From NCBI GenBank assembly GCA_002270565.1, contig NQMI01000211.1:1-56436 (forward strand): a stretch of 56,436 nt of DNA, in the 5' to 3' direction. This stretch comes from Stenocarpella maydis. Taxonomy: Eukaryota > Ascomycota > Sordariomycetes > Diaporthales > Diaporthaceae. Below the pieces are notes generated by a model. It ran no database searches. It had not been told where the DNA came from and saw nothing but the letters and a program-made list of their open reading frames with translations. Shown here in pieces: positions 13,101-24,804 of this stretch; within the stretch, counting starts at the first letter, position 1; each line of letters starts with the position of its first letter. The position numbers and the translations under genes are program-made.

Positions 13101-15286
13101 ATTCTCTTTAGAATGGCTTCCTTAATATTATTATGCCCTGTACTTTTGAGAAGTTTGTATAGTTTCTCTATATGGGGATGGCTAAAGCACCTATGAAGTT
13201 GCTGTAGCTGAGGTTTGGTAAGGAAGGCTCTGGCCTCTATATGGCTAAGGTTAAAGAAAGTATATCCCCATTTTCATATAACTGGGAGTAAGGTATTCCC
13301 TTATATGATGATATTTGCAGTATTATTAAAGTAGGCCTTTAGTCTGTTAGCATTATATACTGAGAATAGGAATAGAGTTAAGGTATTTATAATATGGTAG
13401 GTTATCTCTTTAAGTTGGTTCCTTAGCTTGATTATTCTAATAGAAGTAATTATGTTTGCTGATCTAAACTTAACTTTTGCTATATCTTTCTTTTAATTGA
13501 TCGTTATACTAGGGTTCTCTTGTATATATGCTAGTACCTGGGGCTTCCCTATTGTTGAAAATTTAGCTGCTCTAGTGTCCTAGAGTTCCCCTTGATATGT
13601 TGTATTGTATGGGTTATGTAGTATGAAGCTTTCTATAGTAGTTATTCTTAAAGCTGAGTAGATATCTTTACCTGTTATGTGGTGATTAAATGCTGTATTG
13701 ATAAGGTGCTGTTGGGGTGTGTTTTTGTCCTCTGAGCCCTATGAATTCTATACTTGGTCTTCTGTATGGTTGAGATCTAGGTCTTCCCCTTTATAGTTAA
13801 GTATAAATGATTAAAATTCGCTCTCTCCCTAAAGAGGTTCCTAATTAAGGTTATTGCATATCTGTAGGTATTGGCCTTATTTATTACTCCGCTCCTTTTC
13901 AGAGTGGTTAGTAGACTAGTATCCTTCCTTCTTATATATAAAGTACTTCTTTGGTTGGCTTGCTGTATGAGGTAGTCTGAATGGTTGTTGTGATGAGTAT
14001 AGTTGTTGCCCTGATTGTATAAGGGGTTGTTGTGGAAACTGGCCCTTATTAGGTTGTGGATAATTGTATGAAGAGCTTATTTAGGGGCGATTATATAAAG
14101 GCTTTTGGTGGTTGTTGAAGTTTGATGTATACCTTTTATTTATGAAGTTGATATTTGCCTTATCTTGGGTAATAAATTGTTGGGTTGAGTTTCTCTTTAT
14201 AGCAACTTGGATTGCTGCTTGAAGGTCTGTAAATAGGGCTTTGTATGTTGGTTTCTGGTTTATTAGGGTATATTTAAGCTCTGGTATTGCATGATATGCT
14301 TGGGAAACTGTTGTATAGAGTGCAATCTCTCCTTGGTATCCCTCTCCTAGGGCCTGTTGTATGAGCTGGAGTTTGTTGAGAAGTACCTCTAGTACTTCTG
14401 GGAGTGTTTTCTCTGGATTCTCCCTTTTGACTTGTATAAAGGATATGGTCGTCCAATCTGCCCAGTACTAGCTATGATTGGTATTTGTGTTAAAGTGTAT
14501 GTTTATTAGATTGTATATTTCCTTCTATGTTTTGTTTGGGCCTATATGGTAGAGGTAGAAGTCCTCTGTATGGTCTGAGAGTATGTTTGGGAAGACTGTA
14601 TGGTATTGATCCTCTTGGATTTGTAATCTTCTGTAGTATTCTATAAAGATTTGTGCTTTATTGTATAATAGGTTGTACGGCCTCCCTGTGTAGTTATGTT
14701 CCTTCCTCTATCCCTTATGGAAGTTGGCTATAGCTTGGGGGTTGATTGGCTTGTTATAGAGTATTTGGGTTGGAGGTAGGTTATATGGAGCACTATTTAT
14801 ATAGATGGATTGTGTGGTGAGTATGGTGTCTGGCTGCTGTGGGAAATTGCCTACCTCTTGTATATATCTCGTATTGGGAGGTATCCATTGTATGGGATAG
14901 GTTTCTGCTGTTTGTGCTTGTGTAATTTGGGGAGCTTTGTGTGAATGGGATTGTTGCTGTTGTTTATGCGGCTTAATAGTTGCTTGTATGGGTTGTGTTA
15001 ATTGCTATCTAGCTGGTAATGTTATGGCTTGTATGGGGCTAGGTGGGGTTTGTTGAGTTTGCTATGGCTGCCTGTAGCTTGCCTTTCTAGCCTTAATAAG
15101 TTGTATGATTCTTGCTGAATAGGATCCTTTTGGTGTTTGTATTCCCTTTTTGCTAATTAGGTGAAGTAGCTCTTTCTTGAATATATGAGGGACCTGATTA
15201 AATTGGTGGGTAGTTCACCCCTTGAAGTCTTTAACTAGGGAGTCTAGGAGTAGATTCTTATATAGTTATAGTTGGGTGTCCTCCAT
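10177..15286 (-). pseudogene. Copia B Gag-Pol polyprotein, broken
   Basis: An ATG at 15,284-15,286 opens a Gln-rich Gag that can be followed for several hundred codons with only isolated stops. It is followed by a zinc knuckle near 13,900-13,950 (KEG..STNHS; one Cys changed to Tyr and a Trp to stop), the copia integrase HHCC finger at about 13,080-13,210 (H..H....C..H pattern, second Cys lost) and the RNase H tail (RLMIN..LREAY...W..) near 10,230-10,400. The stop is at 10,177. Gag is visibly less damaged than the rest. The frame is not continuous because of the duplicated segment around the N at 12,518 and several stops. Confidence 0.8.
12089..12947. repeat. Diverged direct duplication of about 430 bp flanking an N
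   Basis: The sequence 12,089-12,517 is repeated at about 12,519-12,947. The two copies abut a single N at 12,518. They share long identical stretches but differ by many transitions, so they come from two different copies of the element rather than from one recent duplication. This is the pattern of two contigs joined without merging their overlapping homologous ends. Confidence 0.85.
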
Positions 15287-15863
15287 TAAAACTTATATGA
15301 AGTATGTAGTAAGGTGTATCTCTGAGGGTGGTTCTTCTAGGTTGATCTTATTTTCGTTTTAGAATTGTGGGTCTATTTGTTATTACTACCTTGAGATTAG
15401 TATTGTACTCTCTTTAGCTATTTCTTTATATATAACTATAGGAGGTAGTCTTTCTATATTCTGGCTAGAAGGTCTGGGAATATTCTCTTTAGGGTTATTT
15501 AATATAGCTAATATCTTAATAGTTTCTATATTAGTTTATATGGGTTAAGGTATTTTATTATATAGTTACATATACTCCCTTTATTTTACTTATATGGATT
15601 ACCTCTTATATTATCTCTCAATCCTCATTTAATAGTAATAGGTGTAATTCATATAAGATAGATAGAGATTGTCTTTTAGGTGACCTTCTTTCTCGTGCTA
15701 CGCTGCGGCTTGGTTGAGGAGATCCCTAGGCTCTTAGTATAAGCATATAACTCTAGCTATTCTGCTTCCTGATCCTCATTTGGCAGTACAGCTAGGGAGT
15801 CGTATGGGGGCTTGTCTCTTCACTCTTGCCAATCTGTGATTGCGCTAAGTAATCACTAATTAG

Positions 15864-16068
15864 TATTGAATGGCCTTTGCTATATAGCTATTGGTACGTA
15901 TGTATAGTGGTTATCAAACTAGTTCTGTTATTTGATAATCTATCTAGGTTCTGAAATGAGGGAGGGGAAGCACACGGTAGGGGCTTAAGGCCTCCGTGCG
16001 GTACCTAGGTGGCTGACTAAGCCACCTTGTCCCCATACTGATGTGCGATCCTAAGTGCTATTCCAACA
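15864..16068 (-). repeat. Right (5') LTR of copia B, 205 bp
   Basis: This begins TATTGAATGG (TGTTG with one G-to-A) and ends CCAACA. The adjoining right flank is AATAT. Confidence 0.85.
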
Positions 16069-17227
16069 ATATTTACAAATAGATAGATAAATAAAATAAA
16101 TCAACCAGATTATAGAATAATACCTCTGATACTACATCAACTAATTATAGGATAATTGGGTTAAACTGCTACTATTAGTATAGTTTGCCTATAATAGTGC
16201 AACTATCAGCATGACTAAGCAGTTACCTTTCTTTACACTCTATGGATATAAACCTCAGGCATACTATAAATTACTGCCAGATAACACCCCAGCAGAATTA
16301 GCGGAATAAAAAGTAATATAAATTAGATAAATCCAGAAGGATATTTAAGCAGAACTTTCTTTTATATTCTGATGAATTTGTGCTATAGAATAGCATTCAG
16401 TTCAGCGTGTGTGTTTCGGCAGGGTCGCAGTATGGTGCTCTGAGGCGAATTGGGACGATTGACAATGGTCTGGACAACTTTGTATTGAATTAAGTTGGGC
16501 TTCTGTAAGCCCTCCTTATATACCCTCCGACGTCGTCTCACCCCTGGGCACGCTGCGGTCGGCTCTGGTGCAAATTTGCAAATGCCGGAAAATTCGCCCT
16601 TCCAACACACCATCTTTGGTTCCAAGCAGCCAGCCAACCATAGCCCTAGCAATGCCCAAATTAAGTACATACAAACTTCAGAAATCAGGCTATCCAATGC
16701 ACTAAGTCATATACTTTTTGGGTAAGAAATAAGGGTAATGCAGAGGTCTGAATTAAGGTGCAAATGCAGGCCAAAATAATCGACTCACGGCCACCAAACT
16801 CATCTTGCGTCACGCACGCACTGGGCGTACTTAGCGAAAATCGCCTGACTCGCAAGTCTAGGGTAACTCCTTGCTAGGAAGTCTAGGGTAACTCCTTACA
16901 ACGAAGTCTAGGGTAACTCCTTGCACGGAGTACCAACGCCCTGCTGAGCGGTTTCGTTTAACATATATAAAAATAAATATTAAAATATATAAATTAGAAA
17001 AGAATTAAAGAACTAATTCTTAAGGAAGAAGATAAGGTCTACCTCCTTTACTCAAATATTAAAACCAAGCAACCTAATAAAAAGCTCAACCATAAGAAAA
17101 TCAGCCCCTTTAAAATTTTAAGAAAACTTTTAAATACTAACTATAAACTCTTACTACCTAAAGGGATAAAATAATACTTAGTCTTTTACATCTTACTCTT
17201 AGAGCTAGTATATAAAAATATAAAACT
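16069..17227 (+). mobile_element. Ty3/gypsy integrase C-terminal region, interrupted by a solo LTR
   Basis: The plus-strand frame shows the late integrase core (N-Q-I-I-E-stop-Y-L then DNWVKLL..FAYNSA, with Gln codons turned to stops) from about 16,080 to 16,367. After the solo LTR at 16,368-16,963 the same protein continues. It shows the GPY/F-type module (EEDKVYLL..NIKTKQP..KKL..KK..PFKI) and the usual PVFHISLLE-like tail ending near 17,227. The upstream part of this element is not on the other side of copia B. The right end is cut by the LTR of copia A. Confidence 0.85.
16368..16963 (-). repeat. Solo LTR copy 2 (596 bp) with perfect TATAT target duplication
   Basis: The element lies between TATAT at 16,363-16,367 and TATAT at 16,964-16,968, inside the gypsy integrase reading frame. 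It matches 3,857-4,429 closely; the main differences are an extra 25-bp tandem unit (three here), a 2-bp GT change and a handful of substitutions. The TATA box is at 16,514-16,525 on the minus strand. With these boundaries the minus-strand ends are TGTTAAAC and TCATCAGA, so the canonical terminal CA is not exactly at the edge. Its balanced composition shows that it arrived after the surrounding DNA was mutated, or escaped RIP because it is short. Confidence 0.8.
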
Positions 17228-17442
17228 TGTTGGATGGGTCACGTATTGCAATACGAGTGGGGTGTTGTTCTTGTATTTTTCTCTCTGTCTCGAGTAGTGG
17301 GTGCAGTGGGCGTAGCCCGCCAGCTATCTCGGGTCTATATAGTGGGTGGTAGTTGCTTAGTAAGCAACTACGCCCTCTGGCTACAGTACGGTGGCTGTAG
17401 CGATAGCCCACCAATGTGCTGTTGCATACTACTATTGCCACA
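17228..17442 (-). repeat. 215-bp copia LTR, copy 2 (3' LTR of copia A)
   Basis: This begins TGTTGGATGGG and ends TTGCCACA. It carries the perfect 11-bp-arm inverted repeat at 17,349-17,371. Confidence 0.85.
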
Positions 17443-17469
17443 CTGGTAGTCTTTTCTTTTAAAAATCAT

Positions 17470-17520
17470 AGTAAAAAAAATCCCAGGCGTGGGGTTAAAC
17501 CCACGCCCTCGCTATTATAA
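17470..17520 (-). other. B-box-like tRNA 3'-half motif with T-run
   Basis: On the minus strand there is a hairpin with an 8-bp stem (GGCGTGGG/CCCACGCC) around a short loop, followed by an eight-T run. In the copy at about 1,500-1,560 the loop region reads GGGTTCAATCC, which fits the polymerase III B-box consensus GWTCRANNC, and the T-run follows within 20 bp. I could not find a matching 5' acceptor strand or a convincing anticodon stem, so this is at most a tRNA-derived fragment or SINE relic. Confidence 0.3.
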
Positions 17521-18751
17521 TAAGAACAAAAGAATTGCTATATTCATCATTAGAATCCCTATATTACCATTGCTTTTGGTTGTAGCAGCCCCTTTGCCAA
17601 GTTCATCGAATATACCATTATACCAAGTGCCTATTAAATATAGGCACCCGGAGAGGCCTAGCGTGTTATAGCGGTCCCTACTTCCTCTGGAAGCTAGGAG
17701 CCCGTGATTATACGGTCCGGCACAATATAGTGCTTTCCCTATACAAAATATCCGCTTCTATTAATATATACTACCCATTTATTATCTTTAGTACTTAAGG
17801 GTTTTAAAAGAAATGCGTAATAAGGACTTATACTTCCTTTACTTGCAGGCTATAGGTTAAATAAGGATTTACCTAAAGCTAGAATAATAATTACCCGGAC
17901 TTCCTAGAACTAGAATAATAACTATCCAGCCTTTTAGACCCCTTCTCTCTCTTTACTAAGTATTAACAATTAACTAAATTGAGTATAGTCTAGATTAGCT
18001 ACTAATCTAATGGCAAACATTAATAATAAGTTTTCATGATAACTTAATCTATAAAAGCCCTCTTTACCTAAGGCCATTTAGGGGAAGAATACTTAGTAAA
18101 GCCCTCTCCATCAGAGGCTAATAGCAAGAGTTATTAGGTATAGATAAGGTAGTAGTTGGGTTAGGTAGGGATTGTAGCAAACGGTAATAAATGGTATATT
18201 GGAGCCAACTTGTTAGCATAGTGGAGCATGTAATATCTGATGCCGCGCTTAGTAAGTATGTAAAATATACGTTAAGCAAGAGTTAAGACTGCGAAATCTT
18301 AACTGGGGATGCTTAATACACACAGCTGGCAACTTAAGTGCCCATAGGATAGTGGTAACCCTCATCACCTAAACCCTCAGTACATAGGCACCACTATAAA
18401 AATCTTAGCTATAAGGTCTCGCCCTTAAGATGGATTTGAATTATATACTGGCTAACTGTGCAGCTCCTTAGGATAAGATACAGGTAACTAGTTGATGGGG
18501 ATCTGAAGTTTTACTAGTTGTTGGTACTGTGTAATCCCTTTTTATATCTTAAGATACTTATTGACTTTCATTCGGGGCTTAGGGTGCTAGGAAGTAGTGA
18601 TTCTTCCTTTATATAGGGTAGCGTTAGTATTGCGTTAGTATATTACTAACCAAGTTGTATTAGTTAGTCAATTGCTATTAAGTATGCTTTTGCTAGGCAA
18701 GTTAGTATATAGCTATTCTTGCAGTAATTATTATGATCCCTTATATAGTGT

Positions 18752-21700
18752 TTAGGTAGAGGAAGGGGTTGTTGCCAACTGGCTATAGTCCATATATCCT
18801 TCCACCTTGATGATAAGGGTATTGTTATTAATGAGGCATTCTAGCGCCTTATTTAGTACACTCTTCATAAAGGCATCTACTAGGTTATAGTCCCCAGTAA
18901 TCCACTAGATCTTATGGATCTCATGCTTCTCATATAACTACCTTAATGCTATTACATTAATCATCAGGTGTTTCTCTTTTATTATCCCTAGCTTAACCAG
19001 ATAGTCATATAATAAGTATGAGTCTATACAAACGATAAGAGGGATCTCTAGTAGACTCAGGCATTTAGTAACCTAGCGCAAAGTAGCTGATATTATAATC
19101 CCTATATCAAAGCCATTAATTATGCTATAAATCTTAGAAGCAAGTATACTACATATAACCCTTATACACTTTATTAACAACTAATAGAGGATATTTCTAG
19201 TAATCTTCTATATAGACAGTTGCTTGGTTTACTTTTCATTTATTAGGGTAATTATATAATTAATTTGGGAACTGAGGTCCTTATTATTAGCAAAAGACCT
19301 ATTCACAAAGATTATCAACTTGGCTGCCGTGAGGTCTAGAGGAATGTAGTTAAGGCTATAGTTAAGGTGGTCTGCTTGCTACTTTAGCTGCTTATTCAAC
19401 TTAGTACAGTCCTCTTCTTTAGGGTCTTGAATTTGTGCTGCAATAGAGAGGTTAAATGCTGCTTCCGGATAGTAAATAAAAGCTAGATATACTCCTCATG
19501 CACATTATTCCATATACTATTAAATGCAATCTATAGCTATATAGTCAACTGGCTATATCTTTGCCCCTTAGCCCTTCTGTCTGAGATACATAATGCCGTT
19601 GTATAATATTATGATCTTTATGCTATTAAAGTCTAGTAATCTCTTAGGGGTTAATCTATCCTTTAGCTTACAGCGGATCTCCTCCTTCTTGATCTTTTGC
19701 TCCTTAAGTTCTAAGAAAGCTGGGGTATAGAGGGTGAGGGTATTGTTAGTCTATATGGTAGTGATACTAAAGATATTCTTGCTGCCCTTACTACTGTAGT
19801 TAGCTATCAGGAGGCACGGGTTATATATAGACACAATCATCCCCAGCTTCTTAATATAGTTTTTATAGTATATAGCCCACTAGTATATACCGGCTTTAGC
19901 AATGCTATATAGAGGCTTAATTACCCTCATGATTGTGCCAGCCGGGTATTACCCCTTATTTTAGGAGGAAGGTAGTATAAGATAGGTCTCTTAAATATGG
20001 ATTTTAACTATAGATAGGCCTGGATAACATTATAGAGTTTAAGATATAGTCCCTTAGTTATTAAAGAAGGCATAAGGGCAAGAAGGAGTTAATAACTTAT
20101 ACATTATACCATTAGTGATTATATAAGGATCTTTTATTTTATAAGATCCCTAAAGCTGGCTATAATTAGGCGGGACTTCTTATATAGCTTCTCAATTTTG
20201 CCCTTAATCTCCCTAATAATGCAAGACTTAAAGATCTATATTTCTTTATATTTCCTCTCATTAAACTACTTAAACTAGGATACTCCTTAGCTGATTAGCT
20301 CGGATACTTCCCTATTATTTAACTCCTTAAAGGGGTTACCCGGGGTGGTAATAATACTATCCTAGCGGAGCTTTAGAGTGAGTTTATAGTTCTTAATTTC
20401 ACGTTGGATAAGGAATACATGGGTAATAATCTTATCTTCCACCTTATTATCATTATTATTAGCAGCAGGGTTATTATTATTATTATCTATAGTAACAACT
20501 GCCTTCTGCCTGCTCTTGGTTCCCTATGGTTATCCTTATTATTAAGGGACTACTGGGTTAGGGATAGCTAGTATAGGGTCTGGCTTGAAGCATACTAGCT
20601 CCTTAGGGATGTTATTAGGGTTCAGCAGATTAATAGGTCTTTCTTTATCCCGGTAGTATGGCTATATAAGGGTTGACCGGAAAACAACTAGTCCATTTGG
20701 TAGGTTAATTATTATATTATAGTTATTAATAAAGAGTAGTTTATATGGGCCTTACTACTTAATCTTTTCTTACTATATATATACTTTACTCTAGAGTGAA
20801 AGGCTTGAGATTCCTAATATATCTGGGCCGTTCCTTACATATAATGCTTTATTGATTTTGCATGCTATATTGATTCTTCTAATGTTCTTTATTGCCTTCT
20901 ATACTGCCTCGGCTCTCCTTAAAGTAGATAGCATAGGGGCAGAGTCTTCCATTATACGTGGGTATGCTCTAAATACTAGGAGAGTTAGCATAAGGCCATC
21001 CGGGCCAACCATATTATTAAATGCTGCAAAGCTTATCTATAGTATAGCTTCCTTAGTAAATATAGTTAATAACTTGGCATATAAGATATTAAAAGCCCTA
21101 TATAAAGGAGCATAATATTGCTCTACTTTACTAATTAACTAATATGCTTCTACAGGTATCTATTTATATATAATCCCTATAATATATACTATGCTCTTAA
21201 ACTTACTAGAAGCAAAGTTAGTCCTTACATTAGATATAAGGCGGTTTAGAGGACCTATATATGTATTAATCTAGTAACTTTATAGGGCTTCTTATGTATC
21301 TTTAGTGGAAAGAGAAGGTAGGAATTATCCGGCTTGGAAGGAAGTAGCCAAGTTAATAATATGTAGTACAGGAAGGCCTATCAAGTACATTACATTTATA
21401 ATAACCTTATAGTTAAAGTCAATATTATTATGGAGGTTAAACTTGAATCTTTGGGGCATAGGAGAGTGCATTTAGCAGTAGTAATAGAACTTAATAATAG
21501 CCTCTAATGCTAAGGAATTAATATCATGGCCTGCGCCTGTTAATAGCTAGGAAAGATGATTAACAGATAGGTATCCAAATCATCTATATAATTACTATAG
21601 TTTGACTTCTATAAGGAAGAGAATGGGGGTATTATTATTCTTATTAATATTCATAAGGAACTATAGGTGTCCCTACTTCTAAGTAATAGGAAATATCTTC

Positions 21701-24054
21701 TTATGCTGCTAATTTAGCTTATATTATATAACTTTATTAGTTGTATTTTACATAAAGAGTAAGTATATATTTATATCTTGCATATATAAGAAGAAGGGGG
21801 TTGCTATCTTTATTATATAGAACATCAAGTTACCGGCTGCTATATTAACTATAGTTGCTCCTATTAACTATAGTAGTTTTCCTAGTCCGAAGCAAACTAA
21901 TGCTTCGCCTGCGTAAGACTTATCAAGAGCAATAGGTAATAGTTGCTGCAGAGCAGTATATTAGTTGTACCCAGCAGTAGAATAGTTAGCTGCGCCGGTA
22001 TCCAGGAGGATCCCCTAGAAGCGCTAGCGCGAGTAGTTATTTATCATAAAGACTTCCTTAATATTACTAGCTTCCTTATCAGCTTTATTATTACCGCTAC
22101 TAATATTATTCTCATTAGTCACGGAGCTAGGGCCATCCTGGTCCTCCTTATTGTTATCAATACTGAAGGTATGGAGGAAAGCTTGGTTTACTAGTTATAT
22201 GTAGTTTTCTCAGGCTTTAGTATTACTAATAAACATACTAGTACTCTCCTAATTATTACCCTCATAGTTAATGCCCTTATAGTTAATAAGAAATGCATGA
22301 AATTCATTATCTAAAGGGGGTTGGTCTATAGCACTATATATATTTATATATATGCCTTTAGTCCTCTAGCGCTCTTTAAAAGAGTAATTTAATAACCAGC
22401 ATCCTTCCTTCTAGTAAATAAAGCATTTCTTCTTATATAGGGGACTGTTTTTATTATTCCTTCTATAAAGGCGATTATATCCTCTAAAGAGCGGCCGGAA
22501 GTTGCCTTAAGGATAGTAATTGCCTTATCCCAGGGGATATCACCTATATATAGAGTTCCTTAGGTAGTTACCTCTATACTACTAATCGTTATTATACTAG
22601 CGGTCAAGATAGAACTAGTTACTATTAAGGTACTGCTTATTATTTTAATCTTTATCCTCATTATAGTTACCATCCTATCCATCATTATTGCCTTGCCCTA
22701 TAGTATATGACCGGGAGGGGCGTTAAGGCTCTAATAATGCAGCGTAATAACAAAGCATATCACACACTTCATTAGCAGTAGCTAGGGCTATTAGCTTAAT
22801 AAAGTAGAACTCAGGTATACTGCATATAGTACGGATAAGGTTGTTATATAGTAGTTTATCTCCTAGTGCTTCTTTATAGCTAAATATTCTGGAGTATTAC
22901 TTTATGTTTTTAATTAAGATTTTTACTATTTCTAATAAGGTTTTGCCCTTATTCTTCTACTATATTAATGCAAAAGTAGTAGTATTCTATATTGTTAAAT
23001 ATACTCATTGTTTGCTATCTATATTAAATTATTGCTTGAGTTTAGTATATGCTATAGTAAAGGTATCCTTATTTATAATTAACTATATATAAAAATCCTT
23101 GGCTTTACCCTTTAATATTATGGGTAATGCTGCTTGGAAGTGAGTTGGGTATAGGTGGTTGTTTTTGCAGATATTATAAAAGAGATGGATTTTATTATTA
23201 AGTATTTTATCCGTTACTTTAGTGAATTTCTCATCATCTGAGTAGTGCTTAGCCATATTAGCAGACATGCCCTTCTCTAGTGGTATAGTATATAGCTGTT
23301 GCAGAGGGATTATAGTATGCTTCTTATAGGCAGCTCGGAATTCCTCCCACTTGAGTGTTAATCTATAGCTATCAGAAGTCTCGTAATTATACATGCTCTA
23401 TGGCTAACGGAATGGGGAAGATCTAGGTACAGCTAGGGCAGTGGGTTATAATATAGGTCTATAGGTACTTAGGCCTATTCCTCTGTTGCTACTTGGTGCT
23501 AGTTGGCATTTCTTAAATGATAGACTGTTATTAAAGGGGATATAGTTATAATATCTCTTTAACTATATTATTTATTAGTACTAGTATTATATAAATGCTG
23601 GGGCTTTTAGTAGGAAATCTATCTCTAATAGTTTTATAAAGGCCTTTATATTATTATAAACTTATAGGTATATTCCCTTACTTTATAGTATCCTTTTAAG
23701 GGTAGTAAGGATATTATAATAAATTATTCTAAATGTTTGCTCTTTCTAGTCCCTAAAGTCATCCATAAAATTAATATAGACTTCCTGGCTGGTATGCCTT
23801 ATGTATACTTGATAGCATGCTTATATATAGGTATTAAGATAGATTGCGTGTGGTCTTAGGTTACTTAGAGCATCTAAATCCGGGTCTACCCCCTATAGAC
23901 TGGGGTTAAGGCTTGTTTTAATAGTAGCCTCCTTAAGTAATATATCCTTAATTATATTTAATAAGTTGATAGGGTTAAGACTAGTAGTAACTGTTAGTAC
24001 GGCTGTTGATACTAATAGCATAGGGGTGTTATCTTCATTATAGGGGTTTGCCAT
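18752..24054 (-). pseudogene. Copia A Gag-Pol polyprotein, broken
   Basis: The ATG at 24,052-24,054 opens a Gag that contains a zinc knuckle near 22,385-22,450 (KCFI..KEGCW, one Cys lost). The integrase region at about 21,200-21,620 shows the HHCC finger (..F-G-Y.. then C-less Y-Y-Y-C-Q-M-H) and the core (DFNYKVIINVMY..GLPVLHI). The RNase H tail at about 18,790-18,930 (E-I-H-K-I..WITGDYN..DAF.KS..NKALE) ends in a stop at 18,752. Dozens of stops arise from TGG, CAA and CAG codons. The span is not a multiple of three, so indels are present as well. Confidence 0.8.
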
Positions 24055-24589
24055 TATAATATATGGATCATATGGTTAATGTATAGTATTATAGTAAAGA
24101 ATAGGGGTATGCTGGGGTAAAGTAGGGGTAAAAAAGATAGTAATAAGGGGTAGTAAGTGTATAGGGGTAAGCTGTTAGTAGGGGTAGTAAAGATGTGCTG
24201 GCTGGTAAGGTTAACCTTGGCTGGTGTAGCTGATTACTGAGGGGATTGCTGGGGTAGTTGCTGATGGGTGCTAAAGTAGTGATATCTCCAGTATTATCTT
24301 TAAGAGTAGCTATAGGTTGGTAATATTATATAGCCTTATGCATTCTATAGTTGCTTTCTAATGATACTTAGGGTGTAATGGATGCATATAGGATAAAGGT
24401 GGAGTATAGCGTTATGCATATAGAGCCTTCTTCTTCTTATGATGGGTAGTAATGATGTTGCTGAAGACTACTAGAGTGTCTTTAAGGAGTGATGCCGTTA
24501 GTACCGTTAGTATAGCTATTATTAAAGCAGTAATGATCTGTCTCTTTAATCCTTGCTAATCTATGGTCGCCCTTGCAACTACTGATTAG

Positions 24590-24804
24590 TATTGGATGGG
24601 TTACGTATTGCAATACGAGTGGGGTGTTATTCTTGTATTTCTCTCTGTCTTTCGAGTAGTGGGTGCAGTGGGCGTAGCCCGCCAGCTATCTCGGGTCTAT
24701 ATAGTGGGTGGTAGTTGCTTAGTAAGCAACTACGCCCTCTGGCTACAGTATGGTGGCTGTAGCGATAGCCCACCAATGTGCTGTTGCACACTACTATTGC
24801 CACA
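24590..24804 (-). repeat. 215-bp copia LTR, copy 3 (5' LTR of copia A)
   Basis: This begins TATTGGATGGG (TGTTGG with one G-to-A) and ends TTGCCACA. It carries the perfect inverted repeat at 24,711-24,733. Immediately to the right the sequence becomes GC-balanced and protein-coding in character, making this LTR the edge of the transposon block. Confidence 0.85.

Larger units (their letters stand above)
8028..16068 (-). mobile_element. Copia-type LTR retrotransposon B with 205-bp LTRs, contains an assembly N
   Basis: Two 205-bp direct repeats (8,028-8,232 and 15,864-16,068) start TGTTGAATGG (right copy TATTG) and end CCAACA (left copy CTAATA), which defines a complete LTR element on the minus strand. 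The flanking 5-mers are AGTAT on the left and AATAT on the right, a possible target duplication with one RIP-type change. Inside are gag with a zinc knuckle, a copia HHCC integrase finger and a copia RNase H tail. The sequence holds an N at 12,518 with about 430 bp repeated on either side, so the true length is probably near 7.6 kb. Confidence 0.85.
17228..24804 (-). mobile_element. Full-length copia-type retrotransposon A, 7.6 kb, RIP-degraded
   Basis: The two 215-bp LTRs at 17,228-17,442 and 24,590-24,804 enclose a minus-strand copia polyprotein with gag, zinc knuckle, integrase and RNase H in the copia order. A purine-rich tract (AAAAGAAAAGAC on the minus strand) lies beside the left LTR, as expected for the polypurine tract. 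There is no clean target duplication: the left flank is a gypsy integrase tail (AAACT) and the right flank is an ankyrin-repeat gene (ACTGG). One end has therefore probably been rearranged, or the element recombined with another copy. Confidence 0.85.

Noticed and set aside
16363..16968. MITE or DNA transposon interpretation of the 596-bp repeat
   Set aside because: There are no terminal inverted repeats. The internal TATA box, TGTT start and 5-bp target duplication fit an LTR better.
24596..24804. The 210-codon plus-strand ORF beginning inside the LTR
   Set aside because: The first roughly 70 codons are LTR sequence that is also open at 1,272 and 17,234. Only the part after 24,804 has ankyrin character, so the fusion is accidental.
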